DNA from: Metopolophium dirhodum
Taxonomy: Eukaryota > Arthropoda > Insecta > Hemiptera > Aphididae
DNA: 64,000 nt
Assembly (NCBI RefSeq): GCF_019925205.1
Contig: NC_083565.1
Span: forward strand, 30,780,241 to 30,844,240
Reading direction: 5' to 3'
The position numbers were made by a program, and so were the translations under genes. This document shows positions 1 to 12,322 of this stretch, piece after piece. Each line of letters starts with the position of its first letter. Position 1 is the stretch's first letter. Below the pieces are notes generated by a model. It was not told the DNA's origin, did not search any database, and was given only the letters and a program-made list of their open reading frames with translations.

Positions 1-70
1 AATCCATTACAGTGACCCACTTGTAACCTACTTTACAGCAGAGCGACATCCACTTATCCACCTTTTTAAT
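1..70 (+). repeat. Dispersed repeat family A, partial copy
   Basis: This is the 3-prime part of a repeat that recurs at least eight times in the window. The shared core reads CCATTACAGTGACCCACTTG, then CTACTTTACAGCAGAGCGAC, then a T-rich end. The copy is cut by the window edge. The family is not identified; a T-rich terminus would fit a LINE or SINE tail but does not prove it. Confidence 0.6.
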
Positions 71-1690
71 CATAATGTCATAAAATAATATAAGTAGGTA
101 CCAGTGGCGTAACTAGAACTTCTTTTGCCAGTGGCAAAATAATCCTGCAGCGGGCCATTAGTTTTATGAATGTATGGGGACATCCCCTGCAGAGTTATAA
201 TAATCATAGTTTTTTTATTTGCTTGTTTCGATTAAAATCATGATCTTGGATTGTTCATGGTATCCAAGTTCTGGATTAGAATTTGAATATTTTTGTTTTT
301 CTTATTAAATAATTGGAAGTTGACAATAATTGATATTAAATATAAATTAGATTTCATAATTATATTATCCTGGGCCAATATTTCATAATCACCACAGATA
401 ATAGTAGTAGGTACCTCTATGGAATATATTAAAATAGATTGGCAACTCATATTAATAGTTGAAGTCAAAATCCATCATTTCGTGATAATTACATGTTTTG
501 TCTTTTGTCATACAAAATTCTGACCTCAGCGCTGTTGTTTATTTGCATATACTATATTATCAAAAATAAAAAATATGTTTACTAATTAGATTAAAATTAT
601 TTGTCAATTATTATTATAAAATGTATGATCATATTTTTTTATGTTTTCATACTGTCATAGGTAATATGTTTAATGAGATGAATTCTCAATACAAGTTTTT
701 AAAATTTAAATATCTAAAACCGAAAATTAGTTCTTGCGTGTTAATTTAATTTTTAAATTTTGATTCGTATTTTATATTGTGAGACGAACTATTTATATTT
801 AGAGTTATTGGGGAGTTACATTCTGTAAAGTTATATAAGTGCTTGCCTATAGCTATATTTATATATTCAAATTAAATCGTCTTAATGATTAAGAAAAAAA
901 AACTATTCAATACCTATTTTGTTGTGAACGGATTACTTACTGATTTATAGACGTTATTATTTCGATGCCACATTATAGTTTGTATAAAATTGTTGATTTT
1001 CTTTTTTATCATTCTCTGTATGATATTATAATACGTACGCATAATATTGGTAACTGCACATTATATTTATTAATTTTTACATCATATTATAACTAAGCAA
1101 CTTGCACAATTCGACCAACGATTGTGTATCACGTCTAATAGGATACAGATAAAAAAAATTAGTCATTTCTCGTAAGCTACATACAAAGTTATTTGTTCGT
1201 AGAAAATGTACAATAAGTTTTAGGTCATAATAAATCTGCAATTAAAATGTATGGTAATACAGTTGAGCAAGTAGGTACTTACAAAATGACTATACCTACT
1301 GAAACTGAACAACATTTTTATTTAGTTCATAATCACTTAATTTATATCTGTTTAACTATTACTTTTTTTTTATATATATTATGATTTAATTAGTTAGTTG
1401 AAGATTCTTAGAAAATGAGGGATTGAATAATATGTAGCTAAGTACCTGTGTGTTATAATAATAACCAGAACGTGAAAATGTAAAATACACTTGGATACAT
1501 CGAGAAATATTGTATGTATGGACCTTCTATATAATATGAAGGAGAAGAAGAATATGAAGTAATTGCTTGTATAGAACGGAAATTCACTGGATGTTTATAT
1601 TTGCATATTCTATACACCATACAATTTTCAAAATATTTTAATTTTGTTTTGAACTGTTTAGTAACATTTTCGTTTCCAATTTTATTAGTC
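71..1690. other. AT-rich stretch, no gene recognised
   Basis: I see no splice-bounded coding exon here. Near 100 a CAGTGGCGTAACTAG string resembles the terminus of decayed hAT-like elements, but no partner end was found. The remaining open frames are short and of AT-rich composition. Confidence 0.5.
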
Positions 1691-2115
1691 TTTTTTTCAA
1701 TGAACGTCAATAAAACTTTATTTGTTGGCTAAAAAGTTTGAAAATTTAATACAAGTCTTTTAATATATTGTTTCAAAGACAGACAAACAATATTAATCCA
1801 TAGTCACATATTTTTTTTTATAAGCATTAAAGTTAAAATATTGACAAAATACGTAAAATTCACGAACATGTGCAAATTATGTAGAGTTAGAAATTCATAA
1901 AATATAATAATAATAAAATATATTGACTTTTTTGATCTGCAGTTTACGCCTTACGGACATTGTCATTTTTCTTTTTTTTTAGTTTGTTTTTCTATAATTG
2001 TCAATAAAATTTATTTGTTGGATAAAAATGCGTGAAAATGTAATACAAGGCTCCTGATATATCGTTACAATAGCAGTTGAAAAATATTAAAAATACATAG
2101 GCACGAATTTTGACA
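1691..2115. repeat. Imperfect tandem duplication, ~285-bp spacing
   Basis: Two related segments begin near 1,691 and 1,973. Both carry GTCAATAAAA-CTTTATTTGTTGG-like sequence followed by a run with GAAAATnTAATACAAG. They have diverged by substitutions and small indels. No coding potential is seen. Confidence 0.5.
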
Positions 2116-2175
2116 AAAATTTAATAATTATTTTGTAGTTAAACATTTTTAAAATGTTCAACTTTTTTATCCACG

Positions 2176-2410
2176 GATTGACAATTCAAAACAAGGTTAT
2201 ATATTATAAATTACATTATTCAAATCAGTATCATCAAATATATCTACTTATTTAGTAATATCACAGGCTGACTGACCGTCTTCGCCAAGAATCGTGTTTC
2301 TTATGCAATGATATTATATCATTGACTTCAAATTTAACGCCATCCATTACAGTGACTTACAAGTAACCTACTGTACAGCAAAGCAACACCCACTTGCCCA
2401 ACTTTTTTTT
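2176..2410 (+). repeat. Dispersed repeat family A, longer copy
   Basis: This copy includes a 5-prime extension (GACAATTCAAAACAAGG) shared with the copy at 17,676. It continues with GGCTGACTGACCGTCTTCGCC, the block ATGATATTATATCATTGA, and the CATTACAGTGAC core, and ends in a T-run. It is the most complete copy in the window and a useful reference for the others. Confidence 0.65.
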
Positions 2411-2537
2411 ATGATTATTTCATATTTTTTTTTTATGTGAAAACATCGTGTACGGCGTCAGATGTTTCCGCTTTTGCTGTGAACATTTTCGAGCATTATC
2501 GTTTTCACGATTTCTGTGTCCGAAGTTCTACTGGTTT

Positions 2538-3230
2538 TTAAATTTTTCAAAAAAACACCGAAAATTCTTTTACCACTAACTGTCTGATTCGGGCGTCAGG
2601 CTTGGCGTCAACCTTGGAGGTAGGTCGAGATCGGAATTCGTGCAGAATGAATTTTCTATGGAGGTAATATTTAATTTTTTAGTTCAATTTGTTTGTCACT
2701 TTTATAATAATTATACTATATGCGTGTAAATAAATTCTAATATATTCTATTCTATTAAAAGCTTTCTCTGTGTTATGAAAAATAAAACTTCAACGAAATA
2801 TATTATAATTGATAAGAAAAATAAATGATAACCGAAGGATAGGGCTACACCATAGATACACCATAGATAGGTTTTCAAATTTCAAAAAACACTAACTGTT
2901 TAATTCGGGAGTCAGACTTGGAGGTAGGTCGAGATTGAAATTCGGGCCGAGTGAGTTTTCTATGGAGGTAATATTTATTTTTTGATTTCAATTTGTTTGT
3001 CACTTTTATAATAATTATACTATATGCATGTAAATATGTACGTATAGAGTACCTACCTATTCTATTCTATTAAAAGCTATCTCTGTGTTCTGAAAAATAA
3101 AACTTCAACAAAATATATTATAATTATATAGGTATAGTTTGTGATCATGATTTATAATAATTGATAAGAAAAATTAATGATAACCGAAAGATCGCCGAAC
3201 GATATAGGGTTACACCATAGATATATTCAA
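2538..3230. repeat. Tandem duplication, ~315-bp unit
   Basis: Two head-to-tail copies begin near 2,540 and 2,871. Each contains CACTAACTG, GGAGGTAGGTCGAGAT, TTTTCTATGGAGGTAATATTT, a GTCACTTTTATAATAATT block and a closing ATGATAACCGAA..GGGnTACACCATAGAT. The second copy has small insertions. No open frame is conserved between the copies. Confidence 0.7.
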
Positions 3231-4034
3231 CAATTGTTGTAAATATTTATGGCTACACATCACATTTTCACACAAGTGATAAGAAATTTGTTCTTTCCTC
3301 GACGTCTTGACGTCCTGCCATTTAATATAATATTTTCTGTGATGCTGAATTTCAGATCATTCGAGCCGTCTCTGTATCCCCATCATAAACTAAGAAGTAT
3401 AACTAACTTCAAGAATCTTTAATCCGTAATCGTGATGGTCCTCTGGATTCTATATTTCTGTGGACCACGGAAAATAGTATACCACGGCTAAAGATACGTA
3501 GGTATAATACCTCGAATAATACTAACTGAAGTTAACTACAAAACAAATATGTAAGTACCTACTTACATAATAATGTATGTATTACGTTTAATTAAATATT
3601 TTATCATATTTTAAAGCACTCTTGTATAGTATACTACCATCCGTAAAACTACGCATTTATCTTTCAAAAAGTGTACTATAACTACTAATTAATTACAGGT
3701 AAACTATAATATACCTACTCTATTGCAGATTAGCATCATTTTTAAGTAATTTAAACGTGTAAGTATAATGTATTGTTATATCTATAACCCATATTGTTTT
3801 CACGTCATCCCAGAAAAATTAATTTTTCGTTGATATTTACCAGTTATCCAATATCTATGCTGAATAAACTAAAAATATTTCGTAACGACTCAAGTCGCAG
3901 GTACTCATCTCCTATACTAATAAAATATAATAAAAATATAACATTTAGAACAATATGTCATATTTTTCGGTAGTTAACAATCATACCATGTACAGTATTG
4001 AATCAACAAAGTTGCGGTAGGTAGCATACTACCA
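3231..4034. other. No gene recognised
   Basis: This is AT-rich sequence. I see neither long frames nor repeat structure beyond short aphid-like AGGTACCTACT motifs. Confidence 0.4.
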
Positions 4035-4543
4035 CAAGCACTTTCGAAACAATTCTAGTTTAGCTCCCGAGCGATTTTTTGAAATTTTTTTTTGTAAAAT
4101 GTGTGTTTTTGTATGTTTTTTGTAATGGTACTTTAAAAAAAAAGTCGCTGAAAATTTTAATGGAAATTTGGTTCAAAAAACTTCAAAATACTTGATTTTC
4201 AAGTTTCAAGTTTTGAAGTTGCGACACTTCAATTAAGAAGGCAGTGATTACCCAGTTTGTGGCACTCCGCTCCGCAAATCGAAAATATCCCCCGAATTAC
4301 TATGCAACACCACCTCAAGTATAGGTCACAGGATAAGTTATGTCGTACTATATAGGCAGTGATTACTCAGTTTACGGCACTTGTCGTTGGCTCCTCGGCC
4401 AAACCTGAGGGCTGAGAGTCGAGTTACATAACATCGAAACTATGTCCGAGCGACTTTTTTTTAAAGTACCATTAAAAAAAGCATATTAAAACATACATTT
4501 CAAAAAATCACTTGGGAACTAAAGTAGAATTATGCCGCACTTT
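4035..4543. mobile_element. MITE-like inverted-repeat element (~510 bp)
   Basis: The two ends are imperfect inverted repeats about 100 bp long. The left arm runs from CAAGCACTTTCG through TTTAGCTCCCGAGCGATTTT to GTAATGGTACTTTAAAAAA. The right arm is its reverse complement, ending TCACTTGGGAACTAAA and GCCGCACTTTT. The middle holds a short direct repeat, GGCAGTGATTACnCAGTTT, near 4,240 and 4,355. There is no coding capacity. The superfamily is not assigned because no clear target duplication is visible. Confidence 0.6.
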
Positions 4544-4824
4544 TATAATTAATAATACCTATATACATTCATAACATACTTAATAGTTAATACTATCTCT
4601 AAACAATATTATGATTGTATTTGAAGTGTGATCCACCGTCGAATGACGTTAAACCGTAGGTATTGGTGTTAAATAAGTAACACGTAGATTACGTATACTA
4701 AGATTACCAATTTATTAAATTAGACACTTGTTGTAATAATATATATAATGCTTTTATAAGTTGATATTAATACTAAATGTTTCAATAGAACACAAAAGAA
4801 TTAATGTATATATAATTTATGTAA

Positions 4825-5075
4825 TGAATCTATATAAATACTGACACTGAGAGAGGTTCCGATTAAAACTATATGAGGCTCTGTAATAAACTATAAAAGA
4901 TGCTCTGACCAGTAACACGGGTGTTACTCACTCTTTCGACCTTACACGACTGCCGTCCGCCGGGCGAGGCCCGCCGCAATGGTCTGTCCAGGCCTCTAAG
5001 AATGTGCTGACCCAGCCCTTTCGGTCACGTAGACCATCGTGAGAACCGAATCGGTCACACACTCATCTTACCCCG
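4825..5075 (+). other. GC-rich block with TATA and AATAAA, LTR-like
   Basis: A sharply GC-rich stretch (about 4,915-5,060) stands in AT-rich DNA. It is preceded by CTATATAAATAC (near 4,829) and AATAAA (near 4,886). TATA, poly(A) signal and a GC-rich tail in this order resemble the U3-R-U5 layout of a solo LTR. I could not find TG..CA ends with a target duplication, and no retroelement coding sequence is nearby. The block could equally be a promoter with a 5-prime untranslated exon. Confidence 0.25.
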
Positions 5076-5094
5076 AGTCAACACATTTATCCCT

Positions 5095-5175
5095 ATATAT
5101 GTATTACATACATACATATATATACATACATACATACATAAATACATGCATACATACATACATACGCGTGCATGC
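5095..5175. repeat. (TACA)n microsatellite
   Basis: An interrupted array of TACA/TATA tetranucleotides containing TACATACATACATACATA and GCATACATACATACATACG. An open frame across it is a by-product of the repeat, not a gene. Confidence 0.85.
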
Positions 5176-5483
5176 ATATACAACATATTGTTATTATGTT
5201 AAGATACAAATAGAATTTGATCAATTTAGCAAAGTTATTATTTTTTGCTGATATTGTATAAATACAAAGCATATCTTACTCAATACCTTATTACCTATAT
5301 TAATTATTGATATCTAATCGTTACTAAATATGAATACTATTTCTAGACATTGGCCAATGACAAATTAACTTGAAAACAATTTTAAATGTTTTAAAATATA
5401 TTATAATATGTAATAACTATTAAGTATATGTTATTCACAGTTATAAGAGTAATTACAAATTATCTTACTTTATAGTAAAAGTG

Positions 5484-5633
5484 ATGGATTCTGTAAAACG
5501 TGTTTTACCGTGGACAAGTGGCCAAAAACAAGTTCTGAAAACCAACAGATGTAAACCTCAAATATACATAAACAGCCGTCACACTCACAGTTTATTTGAA
5601 GTCCTACAAAGTTTACGAAGTACCTATGACTGA
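5484..5633 (+). CDS. Possible short exon or small ORF (49 aa)
   Basis: A 49-codon frame opens with ATG after a possible splice acceptor (TTTATAG, ending 5,475) and ends at TGA. The peptide starts MDSVKRVLPWTSGQKQVLK. Its composition is less AT-driven than that of surrounding random frames, which is the only reason it is listed. It lies just beyond the 3-prime end of the minus-strand gene that ends near 5,963. I recognise no domain. It may be the last exon of an unseen gene or chance. Confidence 0.2.
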   Translation: MDSVKRVLPWTSGQKQVLKTNRCKPQIYINSRHTHSLFEVLQSLRSTYD

Positions 5634-5962
5634 CGTTTTAGTCTTTTTAACTGCTATCAAAATAAATAATAATAACGAGTTTTATGTTTGTAGAGAAGAA
5701 GTGTTATGTGATATGTTCTTAGCGAGACTTTAATATTTTATAATACCTAATTGTAACGGTAATTTGAAAACCTACCTTATAAGACAAATACGTCGCCGTC
5801 GGGCATATTTTATTTAACAGGTTTAATTTATACACACAAATTCAATAGTTATTTAAAATATACAAAAAAATGAACATAATACTTATAGCGATTACAGTGA
5901 TAAAGTCGGACGGAAAGGTCACGACTATACCTGCCGCATAAACTGGTAAGGAGAAGAGATCC

Positions 5963-8675
5963 TCAAGTTCGGTTGCGCACGACTTCTTCACTGTGGAACT
6001 GCGGAACGCCGTCGTCTACGGCAGAGGAGGCGGCCGCGTTGGAGGTGGCCCAAAATCTGCATGGGTTACCGCGGAAGGAGGAGGTGGCGGCGGTGATAGA
6101 GGCGGCCCAAAATCTGCATAGGTTACCGCGGATAAAGGAGTCGGCGGCGGTAGAGGCGGCCCAAATTTTGCATAGGTTACCGCGGAACGAGGAGGCGGTG
6201 ATCTCGGGACCGGTTGTACCGGTGGCGGCCCTGCAGCTGGTTGAAGCGACGAGGTGGTCGGCGGAGCGGAGGTTTGGTGGCAATGTGCTTTTTCTGCTGT
6301 CGACGTCACAGCAGCAGCGCTCGCGTACAGTCTCGTCGACATCATTTTCCGAAACGTGTGGTTCATTTCGTTGATTTCCGACGAGTTTTTCTCCACGATC
6401 TCCTCCTACACGAGCACACGTCATTAATAATTTATTACCTATTAACCGATATTTTCCTGCATATTTTACTTTCGAGAAATGAAATCTGTGTTTTCAGGCT
6501 GCCTAGCTTGCAGCAGTCGGAGTTGTCAGACTTCTTCTCGAATTTGTCGGTGTTTTCTAAACGAACGGAAACGACTAATGTGTGATACTGCTATAGGTAT
6601 AGTCAAGTCGATATATTATATAATATTACTTTCAGCGGACGTCGTCTCTGGATTTTTCAACTTGTCTATAGAACGGGTTAAATCCATTTTGATGTTCGAC
6701 ACTTGAAGTCTCAAGCTGTTAACTGCCAACCGCTGCTCGTCCACCGTTGATTGTATACTATATATGGCGTCGGCCATATGATGCTTTAATGCCAAGCATT
6801 GCATTTGACAAACTTTCAGACTGTGCTGAAAATCAAATCAAAACCGTTTATCAGTACCGCGATATTATGTCAATCATATTCGATTGTTCTAAAGTCGTTA
6901 TTCGTTTCATACTTGCAGATCTCTGATCGCCATTTTATCGTCTGCGTCCATAATATACAGTTCTAGAAAGTATGAAATTATATGAAAATATTTTTAATTA
7001 AAAAATAAAACTCAACATAGTTTAATTATATTATATGAAAAACTAACCATCTATTGATTCCGATCGACGCGTTTTAATCAATTTTTCATTGCTAGTGGAC
7101 CGAACACTTCCCGTTTCTGCATTGAAAAACTCGTCCGTGCTCTATTAATATAAATAGGTACCTACTATTATATATGTACTACTCAGTTTGTATTACAATT
7201 TATAATGTATATATATTTGATGTACCATTTTTTATACATTAAATTATTACGTACCTACCTTTGAATAATATACACTATAAAAAATATTTATAAATATTTA
7301 TATTAATAACACCCTTGTTAAAAATGTTTGCAAATTGCTTGTAAATATACAACCATAGCGAAGTTGAAATGTGTTAACCACATTTTATGTGTACAATTAT
7401 CAGTAGGTCACAGTTGAAATTTACTTATCTTTATTATTTGTAAATTTAACTATTAATGTGGGTTGAAATTTACCAATACATAATGTGACTTGTAATTATT
7501 TCATATTAGCTACAGATTAATAGTTAAATGTACAATAGTTAAAAGTTAGTGAATTTCAACTGTTACTAATACTTAAATTTACAAATCCATAAGCGTTATT
7601 TACCTACCTATGTAACCTAAAAAGTCTGGAATTGAAGGGTCCAGTACAAAACCTGATATGTCCACTTCTTCAAAAAAGTTTTTTATTGTGGTTTCCTGAT
7701 GGAGAAATAAAGCTACATATATCGGTGTAATAAACCGTTATGTCCGATTATTAGTTACGGAGATATAAGCAAAATGGACTTACCAAGTTATTGCGTTTCA
7801 AAGCAAGAACCTGGTATGTCCGGACACACAAGGTCTTTGCTCTGAAACTTATTATGTTGGTCATACTATAAAAATAATAAAAATCGAATTTATGAGCAAG
7901 AGTAAGTCCATATATTTATCCTATTTATAGGTCATAAAATTGTTTGTGTTAATATAATATTGTAACTTGAATACATAACGTCAATAAAAAAAAGTAACAC
8001 TACATGTTTTCTATATAAACATAAAATGTATGACAAATATTTAAGAATTTAAACGTTTATTTCTTCTCCTGAACAATTTACAAAAGTGGACATACCCGGT
8101 TATTTGTGTATCTTTTTGTAACGTCATTTATATTATAAATATGATGTATTTTTCAATATATTTTGTTAAAATCGGTTTTTCGTTGTACAGTTATAGAGTT
8201 CTTGAAATAGATTAGAAGCGCTGAGCTGTCGATTGGGGTCATTCCAAATATGGGATTATATCAAAGAGGCGTCCCCCAATTATGGGAAAACAGGGAGAAT
8301 TTCAATGTGTATGGGGTTTACTATATATATGCATTATGGGATGAGTCTCAGTCCCCAATTATCGATGATACCGTATTAGAGCCATTTTTTTCCAATGTCT
8401 CACCAACCAAAAACTCACGCCTCACCACACCCTCATATCCGTTCTACCAGCATCTAACTTGGTTACGCTAAGTAGGTAAGATACGCCGAGCTATTGTATT
8501 ATAATATATACCTACATAATATGTATTATATTTTGCTTACCTCTAAGTCTTTTTCCATATTTGTTTTGCATACATGGGTGGCTGGATTATTTTGTCGTGA
8601 TAAAAGAAACGATATACCAGCAGCGCCGATGCAGGCGAATGAAATTCCGGCAAACAATTCTTTAGAACAAAACAT
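5963..8675 (-). CDS. Membrane-anchored coiled-coil protein with proline-rich tail (six exons), family not recognised
   Basis: Six exons with canonical splice sites can be chained on the minus strand: 8,675-8,541, 7,141-7,048, 6,962-6,913, 6,825-6,630, 6,556-6,470, and from 6,405 to the stop. Exon 1 starts MFCSKELFAGISFACIG and gives one hydrophobic segment (about residues 8-25), suggesting a signal anchor. Exons 2-3 are polar (STDEFFNAETGSVR). Exons 4-5 have heptad-like spacing (VDEQRLAVNSLRLQVSNIKM), consistent with a coiled coil. The last exon can be read in two frames. One is proline-rich, with three SAVTYADFGPP-type repeats, and stops at 6,016. The other is reached by the visible splice phases and stops at 5,963. 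The proline-rich frame looks more natural, so one junction or a base may be wrong. Intron 1 (1.4 kb) contains a MITE. No homologue comes to mind. Intracellular location is unknown; an organelle-membrane role is only a guess. Confidence 0.6.
7649..8102. mobile_element. MITE-like element in an intron
   Basis: The left end has AACCTGATATGTCCACTT and the right end has the inverted form AAAGTGGACATACCCGGTT. A third, internal copy (AACCTGGTATGTCCGGAC) lies near 7,808. The element is about 450 bp, non-coding, and sits within intron 1 of the minus-strand gene at 5,963-8,675. Confidence 0.45.
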
Positions 8676-10485
8676 TTTGGAGCTAAGGTTTTAAACAACA
8701 AAATATTATGAGTACTATGAGTTTGTTTGTAATCCGTAGTGATGTGTATATATTATTATTATCACGTTATATTTTTATGAGCAATTAAACCAGATAATAT
8801 ATTACTATAACAAACAATTATCGTTTAATTTATAAAGTCTTAGTTTTTTATCGAACTGCATTCACAAATTATTGTTATAAAAATCTGAATATTTATAAAT
8901 TACGTCCATATAGTGGAGGACTGGCCAGGGATGCCGGGATGGCGGGATGCGATCACATCTCATGCTCCCATGTGCATCTGGAAAAATAATTTAAATAAAA
9001 ACTGCTTAAAACAAAATAATTATTTCTAATCATTGTATTTGTCGTCGACAAACAACTACCATGTATTATTATCATTGAATAAAGGATTGACATTTAATAT
9101 TGTTCACTGCACCATGTCCATAGCTGTTGTTTGATTATTTTTATTTTGTTATATTATATTATATTATATTTATATTATAATACAATAGTTATCTAAGACA
9201 TATATTATTATTTAGGCATTTTTACCTATATTAATATTATAATATACTGTAATAAAGTGATTTAGTTAAAACATCATTGATTATCTTACCACTATATTAT
9301 AATATTTATGTCTTGTATTTCTGTCTATTAGTTTAAAATCGTAATATTATTAACCACCTAATAAAATAGGTAGGTAATGGATACCTAGTTATGTTTTATA
9401 TAATATATTATCATTTAGGTTTGGCTAGTCGTATACAATATACACGTATTATACACTAGTAATGTTTTTTGAATTCTAACAATGTTTAGAATTCAATGGT
9501 ATAGTGAAACTTCCATAAACAGTCAGTAAATTATTGAATAATATAATACGATAAACCATAGTTTTAGTGTTAATATTATATCGTATTGATATTATACTAC
9601 CTTAACTCTGAAATAGGTACGCTTAATTATAAATACTTGTCATTAAATATATTTTTGACTACAAAAAGGTCTTTACAATTGTACTTTATAATGTATAATA
9701 TGTACAATATTATGCAAAAAAGATTTAAAGATTTAAACAAATTCTCCTAAAAAACAAAGAAAAGACCGGTTAAATACGTGAGTAAAAAATCAATACTTAA
9801 AACGTGTTAGCATGATTATTGTATAATATCTAATTATCTTATTATCTTATCCGTTATTTAGCACACAAAATAGTGTGTGATTTTAACCCACTATAACTTT
9901 AGTTATACCATGACCGGTTTTTGGATGCAACCTTAAAAATGGGGCCTTCGATATTATAGATGTCAAAAGATCATGAATGACAATATGCCTGTTTACAGTT
10001 GTAAGTTGTGTGTGAGAGGGGGTGGGGGTTAAGGTTTTAAACCTTATTATATATATATATAAATACCGGATCATGACCAGGGGCGTCATTTGGAGGGAGG
10101 ATGCAGGTTGTACATTTGCACCAATTTTTTTTTAAAACGCCTTCTTTGGCCTGCCAACAATACATATAAGCGCTGATATACCTAAGTGTTTTATATTACG
10201 TCATATATTTTATATTTTTTCAACATTAAAAAAAAATGTATTGTATTAATGCTTAATTTCCAAGAATGTTTGATGTGGTTTTGTGGTCCACACAATATTA
10301 TAATTGATAAAATTATAACACAAACATTGTGAAGAAGGATTTTATTTCGCATTCGTTCTGGATTCAGTTTGGGCAGGTAGCCAGGTGGGTAGGTTAATTG
10401 GATACTATAAACGTAAGTGTATATTATATATACCTGGGGTGGCCAGCAAAAAGAGACTCGCAAGCCATCAAATATATTAATAAAT
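8676..10485. other. No gene recognised
   Basis: This AT-rich interval lies upstream of the minus-strand gene and may hold its promoter, though no clear TATA or initiator was singled out. Near 8,915 a short G-rich stretch (GCCGGGATGGCGGGATG) and near 10,077 a CAGGGGCGTC string look like fragments of decayed transposons. Confidence 0.35.
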
Positions 10486-10905
10486 ATGGAAGAGCCAAAA
10501 TGTAAAAAAAAGAGCATATTATTATTTAATAAACATCGATCAGCATTAACGGATGATCGTTTAACGGAGTCCTTCTACGTTAACAACATAAAGTTCTGAT
10601 TTTAAAAAACTTACAAGCAAAATAAACATCACGCAACAAATAAGAAAATAGTCAATAAAGATATTTTTTGACATAAAAACGAAATAGGCTGAAATATTGA
10701 AATATTATAAAATTAAAAACAAAATAAACTAACTTAACTTACTTCTTGAAATGAAAAATTAACTCGTTAATTTCACGTTAATTAAGAAAGAAATTTAGTA
10801 AGTTAACAGTTAAGTTAACGAAAAGCCAAAAGTAACAAGTTAAGTTAAAAAGTTAAAATTAAATTAACTTTTTAACTTAACTCGTTGATGCCCAGTCTTG
10901 GTTGA
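10486..10905 (+). mobile_element. hAT-like remnant: C-terminal peptide and terminal repeat region
   Basis: The frame 10,486-10,599 ends RSALTDDRLTESFYVNNIKF. It resembles the extreme C-terminus of hAT transposases, where R..L..(D/K)R(L/V)..L.F...N follows the dimerisation region. About 130 bp later lies a zone built from GTTAAGTTAA and its complement (10,730-10,890), closing with ACTCGTTGATGCCCAGTC. That looks like the subterminal and terminal part of a hAT element. The 5-prime half of the transposase is missing. The assignment rests on pattern memory of the family. Confidence 0.4.
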
Positions 10906-11242
10906 GATTCACAAATCAGCCCGGCAGATGGGAAAGTTCTATTAGAGGAAAATTACGTGGTGGTAATGAATAAACTTAATAATAATAATATTTTTTTGTA
11001 ACCAATGGCAATGTGAATAACGAACACATAATTCGACAATCAACACTGGGTAATATAAACTTTTTTTAATCACCGTGGAGACGGAATACGTGTTTAATCT
11101 TATCTTTTATATATTATATAGATAATAATAATTATAATATTTTTTTGTAATCAATAAAAAACAAAATAAAATAAATGTATTATAATTACACAATCACGCA
11201 TTTTCTACGTACTTTATTTTATTCACATTAACAATAGATACC

Positions 11243-11707
11243 ATGCCACGACCAAGACGATCAAATACTTCACGCCAAAGCCGTAATGTAACTATGATTC
11301 GAAACATTGCGAATGAAAGGACTGATATATATATATAAATGAATGTTCGTGTGTAGATTAGACATCTGGGAAGAAAATAGGCTAATTTAAAAAGGGTTAA
11401 ATTTGTATAAATTGATTATATTAATCTACCGTAGGTGGAATTAAGTAAAAACGACAAACTTGGTATAACTTGGTACTTTAGAGTTAAATCATACACTTAC
11501 GTACAAACAGCACGGGGTCCGCGCGATCTACCACAGGTAGATAGCCCACCTGATAATATACTAATCAGAATTTTTATTCCGGGCAACAGAAAAGTTAAGA
11601 TAAATCTAGAACATCATACACCGAATATAAAATAACACATCGAATAAAGTTTGAGTCATATACAGTTTGTAAATTTAACGGGTAACGAAGTGCACGGGAT
11701 CAGCTAG
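11243..11707 (+). mobile_element. Truncated Helitron (copy 1)
   Basis: The 31-residue frame at 11,243-11,338 begins MPRPRRSNTSRQSRNVTMI. It resembles the arginine/serine-rich start of insect Helitron Rep-helicase proteins, and then meets a stop within an AT microsatellite. The 3-prime end is GGGTAACGAAGTGCACGGGA then CAGCTAGT, giving the CTAG terminus expected of a Helitron. Helicase and Rep domains are absent. The stretch 11,455-11,550 recurs in reverse orientation at about 21,890-21,985, so the element is a multicopy non-autonomous derivative. Confidence 0.5.
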
Positions 11708-12322
11708 TATTCATATATTTATTAATTATTATTTTAGAAATAACATTCATTTATTTATAATTCAATTTCAACAGTGAAAGTGCGTGTGCTACATGCTACG
11801 ACCACATATTTTTTTCAACAATTCTACAACAAATGTTCGTAATTTGGCACTTTCATTTTTGACTTTCGGCATTTTTAATATAAAAATCACAATCATTTTA
11901 CTAAATCACACAGAAAAACAGTCTAATAAATGGTAATGCACGGACAGCTGGACGGTTTGTACGACGTAGAATATATTAGGATTGCGTGTAATATACCCAA
12001 CAAATAATATCTTATCTTGGATTTTATATTGATACCTACATATTTTTATTAACTGTGTTTAATGTTTATCTTTCTCCGTCAAATTATTCATACTCTATTA
12101 TGGCATATTGTACCATAGGATTTTATCTATTAAAATAAAATGTATGTTTGACAAAAAAACCAAGTTATATACTTTGATCAGCTTAATTATTTCAATACAA
12201 TTAATAAAATCATTTAAATACAATGAATACGATCGTACTGAATAATATGCATTAATCTAAATGTATTCAAAATACATGAAAAATAGTACCATTCTAATAA
12301 TATAATTCATGGAAATCACTCA
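11708..12322. other. No gene recognised
   Basis: AT-rich DNA between the Helitron remnant and the minus-strand membrane-protein exons. Nothing recognisable. Confidence 0.4.

Noticed and set aside
5039..5251. 70-codon plus-strand frame
   Set aside because: It is mostly a translation of the TACA/TATA microsatellite.
8250..8471. 73-codon plus-strand frame
   Set aside because: No splice sites or recognisable motif, and it overlaps an intron of the minus-strand gene.
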